DNA from: G963662675 sp963662675
Lineage (GTDB): Bacteria > Bacteroidota > Bacteroidia > Bacteroidales > Prolixibacteraceae
Reading direction: 5' to 3'
Length of the DNA: 64,000 bases
Assembly: GCA_963662675.2 (NCBI GenBank)
Contig: CAXXHP010000006.1
Coordinates: forward strand, 1-64,000
Part shown: positions 16,578-23,935 of the stretch, one piece after another
How positions within the stretch are numbered: the first letter of the stretch is position 1
How the letters are laid out: each line of letters opens with the position of its first letter
Notes under the pieces: model-generated
Database searches by the model: none
Seen by the model: only the letters and a program-made list of their open reading frames with translations
Told to the model about the DNA's origin: nothing
Translations under genes and position numbers: made by a program

Positions 16578-17295
16578 ATGACATTGGCAAATAAAACTGC
16601 AATTGTTACAGGGGCGACTGGAAATGGAATGGGAAGAAGTATCGCTCTGACATTGGCACGAGAAGGTGCAAATGTTGTAATTAATTACAGAAAAAATAGT
16701 TGGATACATAAACAATATCAAAAAGCCAATGCGATTTCTTTCAAGGCAGACATTTTTAATGACAGAGAATGTAAAAAACTAATAGACACCACTATTAAAC
16801 AATTTGGTAGTGTTGACATTTTAGTTGTTAATCCTGGAGCGAATTGGAATATGGAATCAATTGATAATTTAAATGTTGAAAACTCATTGACTGACGTAAA
16901 AAATGAAATATCTCCAATCTACCATTTCTTCCCCAAAGTTCTACCAATTATGTATCAACAAAAATGGGGTAGAATAATTGGAATCTCTATGACCTCAAAC
17001 CCGCCATCTCCATCTTATTCATACAATGTTGCCAAACAGACACGAACAAATGCAATGCTTGCTGCAAGTCAAGAAGCTTGGAGAAATAATGTAACTATTA
17101 ATGTAATATCACCTGGACCTGTCGGGCATATTGACCAACTTGACAAAGCGATTGATTTTCTGAACAACAATGATGAATGGATAAAAAAGAAAGAATATTT
17201 CGCCGCAAGACATTGCAGAAACAGTAGCATTTTTGTGTTCCCAAAAAGCAGATTATATAACTGGGACTGAAATAAATCTTAATTTCAAAAGATAG
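16578..17295 (+). pseudogene. Short-chain dehydrogenase/reductase with a frameshift near its end
   Basis: The N-terminal cofactor motif TGATGNGMGRS and the catalytic YNVAK are intact. Residues 1-205 read as a normal SDR (VTGATGN, DILVVNPGAN, INVISPGPVG). At the A-rich run 17180-17195 the frame shifts: in the next frame ISPQDIAETVAFLCSQKADY and then ITGTEINLNFKR can be read, ending TAG 17293-17295. This is the conserved SDR C-terminus. The unshifted frame stops at 17270 with an unrelated tail. Either the gene is inactivated, or the run is a sequencing error, or slippage occurs. It is the only gene of its cassette. Confidence 0.8.
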
Positions 17296-17314
17296 ATTGA
17301 TAATGAATAAAAGA

Positions 17315-17383
17315 ACTGGCTTAGTGCAGTTTGAACGTGAAGTACTTCGAAAACCTGCACTCCACATAGCCAACCGTTAGCAA
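17315..17383 (+). other. attC-like site after the SDR cassette
   Basis: Left core ACTGGCTTAG (17315-17324) is a near-complement of CTAACCAGT at the cassette start (about 16556-16564). Arms GTGCAGTTT (17324 onward) and AAACCTGCAC (17351 onward) pair, with a hairpin GAAGTACTTC at the tip. The right core GTTAGCAA starts at 17376. A site of 69 bases fits the usual attC size. Confidence 0.65.
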
Positions 17384-17417
17384 TAATTTACAAGCATAAA
17401 AACTAAAAATTTGAGGA

Positions 17418-17642
17418 ATGGAAAAAATTTGGATAACAACAATAGCGTTTGTGATTTTTCTTATGCTAAATTTTCTTTTTTATAAAACCCTCAATGTTTA
17501 TTACAAAAACGAATTTGGTAAAAAGATGTGGAAGCTAGGGGGAGCGAGAGTTTATTTCTGGCAGGCTTCAATGTTTGTTAGCACAGCAGGTACAGCCTTA
17601 ATAATGTATCTTTTGAAATGGTTAAATGTTCTGACTTTTTAG
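17418..17642 (+). CDS. Small two-helix membrane protein (74 aa)
   Basis: A 74-residue protein with an N-terminal hydrophobic helix (about 5-26), a basic amphipathic middle (YYKNEFGKKMWKLGGARVYFW) and a second helix (about 52-70). No family is recognised. It is the only gene of its cassette, immediately after the site at 17315-17383. The clear start, helix pattern and position between two attC-like ends support a real gene. Confidence 0.6.
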   Translation: MEKIWITTIAFVIFLMLNFLFYKTLNVYYKNEFGKKMWKLGGARVYFWQASMFVSTAGTALIMYLLKWLNVLTF

Positions 17643-17679
17643 AAGTCTAAAAAAAAGAACAACTCATAGAAAAAGAAAA

Positions 17680-17732
17680 ATGATACGCTCTCCGTAATCC
17701 GCAACGACAACTTATAAGCAACCGTTGTCTGC
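17680..17732 (+). other. attC-like right half before the second serine hydrolase
   Basis: ACGCTCTCCGTAATCC (17683-17698), then CGACAACTTATAAGCAACC and core box GTTGTCTGC (17724-17732). The first block is shared with the sites at 12978 and 14003, the second with the site at 9948. Innermost GACAAC and GTTGTC are complementary. The left half is missing or too worn to see. Confidence 0.5.
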
Positions 17733-17758
17733 AATGTTGACCCTCCTTAAATTATAAG

Positions 17759-18820
17759 ATGATGACAAAGAAACAATCCATACGAATTCTTAGAATAATA
17801 ATGCCTCTTATTGCAATAACCTGTTTTATCGCATTTCCACCTTGGATTCTCTTACGGGTATGGATAGCGCCACTACCTGATACAGTACAGGAACAGGTCA
17901 ATGAGGCCACAGGATATGGATTAGACGGTATCATTGTTTATGTAGATCAGGCAGGGAAAGAGCCTGCATTTTACACTGCCGGATGGAAAAACAGGGAAAA
18001 TAAGGTTCACGCAGACCCACGCTCATTATTTAAGATAGCCAGCATCAGCAAGTTATATATTGCTATTGCTACTGCCAAATTAATCAATGATAAGCATTTG
18101 GCCTTAGATAAAACGCTTGCTGAGTACCTACCCGAATTTGCCGGGCGAATCGCAAATGCTGATCAGATTACCTTGAGAATGATGCTGCAACACCGAAGTG
18201 GCATCCCTAATTTCAGCGACCACCCTGATTACCCGTGGGCCAATCCATACAAGAAAAACAGCGATATCTACGAGTTAGTGCTGGATATGCCTGCTGACTT
18301 TAACCCTAGTGAAAAATATAGTTACTCAAATACGAATTATTTATTGATAGGCGAAATCCTTGATGAGACATTAGGATATAGCCATAACGAATATATAAAG
18401 AGTGAAATATTGAACCCGCTTGGGCTGAACAACACATATAGTTTGCTTAGTGAAGTGAATTTGGACGATGTTATGAGTGGGTATTTTGTAGGTTATGAGG
18501 ACGATATTAAGTACAATGATTTTATTCACCCTGGGGGTTCAATGGTCGCAACCGCACAGGATGTGGGAATATTTCTGAGGGCGTTAAACGAAGGCTCCTT
18601 GTTAAATGATGAGGAGCAAGCTATCTATTCCTCCATTTATGAATATGGACATACGGGTTCGTTACCGGGATACGCAAGTATTGCGCGATATTACAAAGAT
18701 ATTGATACGGTTGTTGTTCAGTTTGTGAATACCAGCGGTGGAAATAATACGTGGACAATATCAGAAATTGTATATAATCGGATTGTCAAAATTTTAAGCA
18801 GAAAAAAACTCAAAAAATAA
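17759..18820 (+). CDS. Serine hydrolase, beta-lactamase class C / DacB-like family (paralog 2)
   Basis: A 353-residue paralog of the protein at 10018-11064, alike over its full length including the membrane anchor and the PLPDTVQEQ segment. Motifs: SISK for SxxK, YSN for YxN, and HTG near residue 298. The main differences are in the 155-175 loop (PDYPWANPYKKNS against PDYWEDPPKDN), a likely specificity region. It sits in its own cassette 7.7 kb downstream of the first with a related upstream attC end. This suggests two captures of related cassettes or a duplication followed by divergence. Confidence 0.88.
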   Translation: MMTKKQSIRILRIIMPLIAITCFIAFPPWILLRVWIAPLPDTVQEQVNEATGYGLDGIIVYVDQAGKEPAFYTAGWKNRENKVHADPRSLFKIASISKLYIAIATAKLINDKHLALDKTLAEYLPEFAGRIANADQITLRMMLQHRSGIPNFSDHPDYPWANPYKKNSDIYELVLDMPADFNPSEKYSYSNTNYLLIGEILDETLGYSHNEYIKSEILNPLGLNNTYSLLSEVNLDDVMSGYFVGYEDDIKYNDFIHPGGSMVATAQDVGIFLRALNEGSLLNDEEQAIYSSIYEYGHTGSLPGYASIARYYKDIDTVVVQFVNTSGGNNTWTISEIVYNRIVKILSRKKLKK

Positions 18821-18984
18821 CTAAACAAAAATAGTATGACAGTGGTAAATCCCGGGTCAGCAGCTCGCTTCAAAAGTTGTAGTAGTTTGATATGTTTGAG
18901 GCCCGCAATTGCCTTCTTCGCATATATTCAGTCTTGCAATAAAATTCATATCTTATCAATGCTTAAACATTAACATCAGTAAAA

Positions 18985-19506
18985 ATGGCAAGAATAAAAT
19001 TGCAATCAGAGAATGTCAACGATCCGGAAATCAAGTCAGTTTTCGATGAAATAAAAGAAAAAGCTGGAAAAGTTCCGGCAGCTTATCGCGCTTTTGCAAG
19101 ACATGCACATATCCTTCAGGCAAATTGGAATCGCACAAAAAACATTCTTGGCAAAGGCAATATCCCCATTGAAATAAAAGAAGCTATTGCAACCCGGGTT
19201 TCAACGGAGAACGGATGCCATTTTTGTCTGACTATTCATAAACAAAACCTCGAAAAACTAGGGATATGTTTTGCTGATATAGAAGCAATAGAAAAAGGGA
19301 CAGTAAGAGATGATAAGTTGAACTTCGTATTACAGTTTGTAACAACAGCTACAAAAAATCCGGCAGAAATTACCGATGAAGATTTTCAAAAACTTAAAGA
19401 CTTTGGATATACAGAAGAAGATATCATCGAAATTCTTACCGTGATGGAAATGTATACCGGCTACAACAAGATAATTGTTGCCCTTGGATTACAATTAGAA
19501 GATTAG
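18985..19506 (+). CDS. AhpD-like / carboxymuconolactone decarboxylase-family protein
   Basis: A 173-residue helical protein with the AhpD core: a conserved glutamate and the redox pair CHFC followed by H (NGCHFCLTIH, about 76-85). Helices EIKEAIATRVS and IIEILTVMEMYTGYNKI are typical of the CMD fold. AhpD-type proteins work as thiol peroxidases or reductases with a cysteine pair and relayed proton. The presence of both cysteines favours a peroxidase-like role over a decarboxylase. It is the last clear cassette gene of the array, followed by a long attC-like hairpin. Confidence 0.85.
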   Translation: MARIKLQSENVNDPEIKSVFDEIKEKAGKVPAAYRAFARHAHILQANWNRTKNILGKGNIPIEIKEAIATRVSTENGCHFCLTIHKQNLEKLGICFADIEAIEKGTVRDDKLNFVLQFVTTATKNPAEITDEDFQKLKDFGYTEEDIIEILTVMEMYTGYNKIIVALGLQLED

Positions 19507-19520
19507 ATTTTTCATCGCAA

Positions 19521-19640
19521 CGACAACATCTGCAAAACACAAGTGTGCGAATGAAGTTTGGTGCGGACTTTCCTTCAGCATTTCGTCCTGTCAAACAGAA
19601 ATGTGTTTCAGAAAGCCCTCCATTTCATGGCCAAACCATT
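19521..19640 (+). other. attC-like long hairpin after the AhpD-like gene
   Basis: Nested arms: GTTTGG (about 19557) with CCAAAC (about 19629), GGACTTTC (about 19567) with GAAAGCCC (about 19610), and CATTTCGTCCTG (about 19580) with CAGAAATG (about 19596). It begins GCAACGACAAC, a block also used at 9948 and 17701. The right core box is degenerate (CCATTAC). It probably marks the right edge of the array. Confidence 0.55.
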
Positions 19641-19685
19641 ACTTAAGCCAGATTAGCTGATTCAATTAAAAAATAACAGTACGAG

Positions 19686-19856
19686 ATGACCAACGACAAT
19701 AAACATACTTTTCAAAATGAACCGGCCAACAGATTAAAGTCTAATACGTGTATTAATAGGAACCAGATGGAACATTCACTAGTCTGGTTTATTTTAAAAG
19801 AGTTAAACAATTTCAATACAGAAACCGGGTGCAACCCACAAAAGTACAAGCTATGA
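19686..19856 (+). CDS. Small hypothetical protein (56 aa), coupled to the DUF302 gene
   Basis: The frame MTNDNKHTFQNEPANR... runs 56 codons and stops in TGA at 19854-19856, overlapping the ATG of the next gene (ATGA). Such overlap often marks translational coupling. The peptide is polar, with one aromatic stretch (SLVWFILKELNNF). No family is recognised, so support rests on the overlap alone. Confidence 0.35.
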   Translation: MTNDNKHTFQNEPANRLKSNTCINRNQMEHSLVWFILKELNNFNTETGCNPQKYKL

Positions 19857-20242
19857 GTTATTATATTGCAACAACACTTAATACCGATTTTGATTCGGCT
19901 GTTGAAAAAGTGAAAGAATCACTTCAGCAGGAAGGTTTTGGCGTTCTAACAGAAATCAACATGCACGAAACCCTGAAAAAGAAACTCGATGTCGATTTCA
20001 GAAAATATAAAATACTAGGGGCATGCAATCCTTCCCTAGCATACCGGGCATTGCAAAGCGAAAACAAGATTGGCACCATGCTCCCATGCAATGTTGTTGT
20101 TCAGGAACTTAACAACAACAGCACAGAAGTGGCAGCGATTGACCCCTACGCTTCGATGCAAGGAATAGACAATAAGCAACTAAAGGAAATTGCACTTACC
20201 GTGAAAGAAAAGCTTTCGATGGTTATTTCCAACCTAAACTAG
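19853..20242 (+). CDS. DUF302 family protein
   Basis: A 129-residue protein from ATG 19853. A GTG at 19829 would add eight residues but ignores the ATGA overlap. It carries the DUF302 pattern: an N-terminal YIATTLNTDFDSAVEKV, then LQQEGFGVLTEIN, then the conserved YKILGACNPSLAYRAL and TMLPCNVVVQEL. DUF302 proteins are small alpha/beta-fold proteins. Some are linked to heme or redox functions, but no activity is established. The two cysteines in ACNP and LPCN are conserved in the family. Confidence 0.85.
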   Translation: MSYYIATTLNTDFDSAVEKVKESLQQEGFGVLTEINMHETLKKKLDVDFRKYKILGACNPSLAYRALQSENKIGTMLPCNVVVQELNNNSTEVAAIDPYASMQGIDNKQLKEIALTVKEKLSMVISNLN

Positions 20243-20355
20243 CCAGATTATTTCATTCAATTTTATAATAATTGTTAACCCAACCTGAATAGTTACTGCT
20301 GTTAACTATTAATGAATATTTTTGTGTGCTCCAAACGAAACAACATTAATTTAAG

Positions 20356-21510
20356 ATGAGACAAAGTACTATGACTATTTTCTTTGCCGTTTTTTCTGTT
20401 CTTTATTTTGCTGTAAACTGGTATGTATATAGCAGAGGTCTAAGAGCACTTGAAGATACCAATGCTACAAAAATATTTACATGGGCTTACTGGATTTTAA
20501 CTGCTTCATTCATTATTGGGCAGGTGTTGGAGAGAGGTAATCCGGGCTCATTTTCACGCGCCATTTCATTATCAGGATCAATCTGGCTGGCCTTCTTTTT
20601 ATATGCTCTGCTTTTGGTGATGGCAATCGATATAATTCGCGTGCTGAATCATTTTATCCATTTTGTTCCTGAATCTTTAACATCAGGGATACTTTCAGGA
20701 AAGCGGATTTTTATATATTCCTCGATATTCCTGCTTTCGGTAACATTTTATGGATACATCAACGCTTGGAACCCCCGTATTAAAGAGGTAAACGTCACCT
20801 TAAACAAGAAGCAGTCAACGGTAGATAAATTAAAAGTGGTTTTTGTTTCCGATGTGCACCTGGGTGTTCTTTTAAGAAACAAAAAGGCTGATCAGTTGCT
20901 GAAAGATATTAATTCACAAAATGCCGACCTGGTATTGTTTGGTGGCGACTTGGTTGACCATAATCCTGTGCCTGTAGTGGAAAACGACATGGGAAAATAT
21001 TTCCAGCAGATTAATGCACCTTTGGGTGTATATGCCGTTACCGGAAACCACGAATTTATTGGACATGTTGAGATTAGTGTTAATTATTTTTCGGAGCATG
21101 GTGTTAGCTATTTACGGGATACCCTGCTAACTATTGAAAACATTATCCAGATTGCCGGACGAGATGACCGTGCAAGCGCAAATTATAATGGTAACGGACG
21201 ACGAAAAACAATAGATGAACTTTTAAAAGATGCTACACCAGACTTGCCACTTCTGCTACTTGATCATCAACCGGTGGAATATGATCAGGCTGTGGAAAAC
21301 AGCATTGATCTAATGATGTCGGGGCACACCCACAAAGGGCAATTATGGCCTTTAGGATATATTACAAAAAGCATGTTTGAGAATGATTACGGCCTGTATG
21401 AAAAAGGGGGAACGTTGTTCTATACATCATCCGGATACGGAACCTGGGGGCCTCCGGTAAGAACCGGCAACCGTCCAGAGCTAGTGGTTTTCAATATCAC
21501 ATTTAAATAG
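20356..21510 (+). CDS. Membrane-anchored metallophosphoesterase
   Basis: A 384-residue protein with four N-terminal transmembrane helices (within 1-145) followed by a calcineurin-like phosphoesterase domain. Metal-binding motifs appear in order: DVHLG (about 168), GGDLVD (about 196), GNHEF (about 231) and GHTHKGQ (about 324). This layout matches YaeI/YkuE-type enzymes, which in some bacteria cleave lipids such as UDP-diacylglucosamine. Here the substrate is unknown. It has its own leader of about 110 bases and no attC-like ends, so it belongs to the chromosome. Confidence 0.88.
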   Translation: MRQSTMTIFFAVFSVLYFAVNWYVYSRGLRALEDTNATKIFTWAYWILTASFIIGQVLERGNPGSFSRAISLSGSIWLAFFLYALLLVMAIDIIRVLNHFIHFVPESLTSGILSGKRIFIYSSIFLLSVTFYGYINAWNPRIKEVNVTLNKKQSTVDKLKVVFVSDVHLGVLLRNKKADQLLKDINSQNADLVLFGGDLVDHNPVPVVENDMGKYFQQINAPLGVYAVTGNHEFIGHVEISVNYFSEHGVSYLRDTLLTIENIIQIAGRDDRASANYNGNGRRKTIDELLKDATPDLPLLLLDHQPVEYDQAVENSIDLMMSGHTHKGQLWPLGYITKSMFENDYGLYEKGGTLFYTSSGYGTWGPPVRTGNRPELVVFNITFK

Positions 21511-21703
21511 AACCCATTATCTGATCCAGAATCATCTTACGTAAAAATGTAAATCCGCAATTTAAAAATCACAAAAGGGGAGAAGGCAGGATTATGAAAA
21601 ATGATAAAACTAAAAAGAACTTAAAAAGTAGCGATCATCGTTGTTCGTAACCATTATTTTATAATTCGACCCATTCTGGAATACCCCCAACATATTTAAA
21701 TCA

Positions 21704-21795
21704 ATGGAGACTCCTGATTTTAAAAAATATTACCTTGCAGTTACCCAAATAAGGAACGAGCAAATGGGGAAAACAGAAATTGATTCAAAAATGAA
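21704..21795 (+). repeat. Leader repeat, copy 1 (partner at 23845-23935)
   Basis: AAAATATTACCTTGCA and GAGCAAATGG, then ACAGAAATTGATT, recur in the same order at 23864-23925. Both copies encode a related peptide (KYYLA...EQM). Here the frame is open and joins the oxidoreductase gene; in the second copy it has a TAA. They look like the remains of a duplicated 5' gene end. Confidence 0.6.
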
Positions 21796-22378
21796 AGTAT
21801 TAATTGTATTAGGCCATCCCGACAATAGAAGCTTTAATCATGCTATTGCAAAAGCTTGCAAAACGCAAATAGAAAGTAATGGACATTCCGTTTTTTTTCA
21901 TGATTTGTATGCCGAGAATTTTAGTCCTTTACACCATATTGACAATACAAATTCGGATTCGACAGTAGATGCGGAAATTCACACACACTGTTCTCAATTA
22001 GCCGATAGTGATGGAATAATCGTTATTCATCCAAATTGGTGGGGGCAGCCTCCTGCAATAATTAAGGGTTGGATTGATCGCGTTCTCATGCAGGGCATTG
22101 CTTACGACTTTGTTGAAAATGATGAAGGAGCCCATGTTCCTGTAGGTTTATTAAAAGCAAAAATTGGGTTAGTTCTAAATACATCAAACACCCCAAATGA
22201 TATTGGGGATGACCCACTGGATTCTATTTGGAAGAATCGCGTGTTTAATTTCTGCGGCGTGGATCAGGTTGAACGAAGAAATTTCTGTGTCGTTAAGGAT
22301 AGTGATGAAAATCAACGCTCTCTCTGGTTGTCTGAAGTTCAATCCATGATAAATTCTTATTTTCCTAAAATAAAATAG
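21791..22378 (+). CDS. NAD(P)H-dependent oxidoreductase, flavodoxin-like fold (KefF/MdaB type)
   Basis: A 195-residue protein from ATG 21791 (MKVLIVLGHPDNRSFNHAI), the normal family start. An in-frame ATG at 21704 would add 29 residues, but those belong to a repeated leader also found before the sulfatase maturase. The flavin-binding HPDNRSFN and the conserved HPNWWGQPPAIIKGWIDR are diagnostic of the quinone-reductase family (Flavodoxin_2). It probably reduces quinones using FMN or FAD. The Crp-family regulator starts seven bases after it, suggesting one operon. Confidence 0.88.
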   Translation: MKVLIVLGHPDNRSFNHAIAKACKTQIESNGHSVFFHDLYAENFSPLHHIDNTNSDSTVDAEIHTHCSQLADSDGIIVIHPNWWGQPPAIIKGWIDRVLMQGIAYDFVENDEGAHVPVGLLKAKIGLVLNTSNTPNDIGDDPLDSIWKNRVFNFCGVDQVERRNFCVVKDSDENQRSLWLSEVQSMINSYFPKIK

Positions 22379-22385
22379 CGCATCA

Positions 22386-22958
22386 ATGCATTCAGCCTTA
22401 ATTGAACATATCAGAAAGTTCGTTGATTTAAGCGAAAGCGAAGTGCAAATACTACAAACCTATATTAAGCCTCATACATTTCGAAAAAAAGAGTTTTTAC
22501 TTTCAAATGGGCAGGTTTGTAAGTCATTGTATTTTGTGGAAAAAGGATGTTTGAGAATGTATTTTCTTAATGCAAAAGCTGCAGAACAAATCACACAATT
22601 TGCTCTTGATGGTTGGTGGCTCACTGATTTTTTCAGCTTTATGGATAACAAGCCATCCGAATATTTTATTCAAACAATAGAGCCATCACAAGTTGTTTCG
22701 ATCGATAAAAATATATTCGAAAATATTCTGAAAGACTTGCCCCAATTAGAACGATATTTTAGAATAATCATGCAGAAAAATTTAGCGGCTTCTCAATTAA
22801 GGACAAAGTATCTGCTTGAAATGTCGAAAGAAGAATTTTACCATCATTTCAGTACCTCTTTCCCCGAATTTATCCAACGTGTTCCTCAATACATGATTGC
22901 CTCCTACCTTGGTCTTACCCCCGAATACGTAAGCGAATTACGAAAAAAGAAATTGTAG
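22386..22958 (+). CDS. Crp/Fnr-family transcription regulator
   Basis: A 190-residue protein. A cyclic-nucleotide-binding-like beta barrel fills about 10-115 (FLLSNGQVCKSLYFVEKGCLR), followed by a dimer helix and a short C-terminal helix-turn-helix (YMIASYLGLTPEYVSELRKKK). The phosphate-binding residues of true CRP are not conserved, as in many Bacteroidota members, so the ligand is unknown. Its position directly behind the oxidoreductase suggests it regulates that gene. Confidence 0.88.
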   Translation: MHSALIEHIRKFVDLSESEVQILQTYIKPHTFRKKEFLLSNGQVCKSLYFVEKGCLRMYFLNAKAAEQITQFALDGWWLTDFFSFMDNKPSEYFIQTIEPSQVVSIDKNIFENILKDLPQLERYFRIIMQKNLAASQLRTKYLLEMSKEEFYHHFSTSFPEFIQRVPQYMIASYLGLTPEYVSELRKKKL

Positions 22959-23044
22959 GGTCTTTCTTAATCCAGTTTAATTTTTTTGACTTCAGTATAG
23001 AATAGTTTTGTTTTATCAAATTGTAGAACATCAATTTAAAATAT

Positions 23045-23221
23045 ATGGAAGCCAAAGAACAAATATTAGAAGCAATGAAAAAGGATGGAACTCCTTTGAA
23101 TGCCGGAAAAATTACCGAATTAACAGGTCTTGATCGTAAAGTTGTTGATAAGGCAATGGCTCAATTAAAGAAAGAAGAAGCTATCATATCTCCAAAAAGA
23201 TGTTACTGGCAACCCAAATAG
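23045..23221 (+). CDS. Small winged-helix protein (58 aa)
   Basis: A 58-residue protein, MEAKEQILEAMKKDG...KRCYWQPK. It has the helix-turn-helix (PLNAGKITELTGL, then KVVDKAMAQLKKEEAI) plus short wing of a small MarR-like/winged-helix family frequent in Bacteroidales and archaea. Probably DNA binding. It lies 50 bases ahead of the pyridoxamine-phosphate-oxidase-like gene on the same strand and may be co-transcribed. Confidence 0.75.
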   Translation: MEAKEQILEAMKKDGTPLNAGKITELTGLDRKVVDKAMAQLKKEEAIISPKRCYWQPK

Positions 23222-23271
23222 CAGCTTGCTTTTTGAAAAATGTAACGAACATAAATTTAAAATTTACAACA

Positions 23272-23658
23272 ATGAGTGAAAATATAAAGTTAAGTGATAA
23301 GTTTCGTGAAGTAATTACCCATGAAGGAGTTGTGTCAATCATGTCATGGGGTGTTGAACCACATCTGGTAAATACCTGGAACTCATATATTGTTATTACT
23401 GAAGATGAACGCATCTTAATTCCTGCCTACGGTTTCAGAAAAACTGAAAAGAATGTTGAAGTAAACAATCAAATAAAGCTCTCTTTAGGCAGTAAAGATG
23501 TCTTAGGTCATAAAGATTACCCGGGAACAGGATTTATTGTAACTGGGACAGCTAGTTATATTGAGTCGGGAGATGAATATGATATGATGAAAGAAAAATT
23601 CTCATTTCTTACCCGAGTATTGGAAGTTACGGTTGATAAGGCAAAACAGATGTTATAA
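23272..23658 (+). CDS. Pyridoxamine 5'-phosphate oxidase-like FMN-binding protein
   Basis: A 128-residue protein from ATG 23272; the frame is open further upstream but overlaps the previous gene. It has the split-barrel pattern: VSIMSWGVEPHLVNTWNSYIVI, then RILIPAYGFRKTEKN, IKLSLGS, and GTGFIVTGTASYIESGDEYD. Small members bind FMN or F420 and reduce or sense small molecules. The activity cannot be assigned. Confidence 0.82.
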   Translation: MSENIKLSDKFREVITHEGVVSIMSWGVEPHLVNTWNSYIVITEDERILIPAYGFRKTEKNVEVNNQIKLSLGSKDVLGHKDYPGTGFIVTGTASYIESGDEYDMMKEKFSFLTRVLEVTVDKAKQML

Positions 23659-23844
23659 TACATATTTCTTGTGTTGAATTGATAATTTGAAAAACAGTAC
23701 CTGTAATGATATCATTGCACGTCCTGTTTTTTATTTATTAGACTGGATAAAGGCTATTTGCCTACGGCAAGTACAATTAATTCCTGTACTACTTATACAC
23801 GAGAGGCTAAGCTCCACTTTATACTCCAACATTTTTCGAATTAA

Positions 23845-23935
23845 TGAGTACGCCCAATTTCTAAAAATATTACCTTGCAACTATCCATAAAAGATACGAG
23901 CAAATGGAAATAACAGAGATTGATTTTCAGGTTTT
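23845..23935 (+). repeat. Leader repeat, copy 2, with a broken reading frame
   Basis: Aligned with 21704-21795, it would encode MSTPNF, a stop, then KYYLATIHKRYEQM, which runs into the maturase start. The upstream 23659-23844 has no recognisable gene. Confidence 0.55.

Noticed and set aside
5285..19640. CRISPR array or phage-defence island
   Set aside because: The repeats are single long palindromes next to different genes, not short direct repeats with uniform spacers, and no cas genes or defence operons are seen. The Fic gene alone is not enough.
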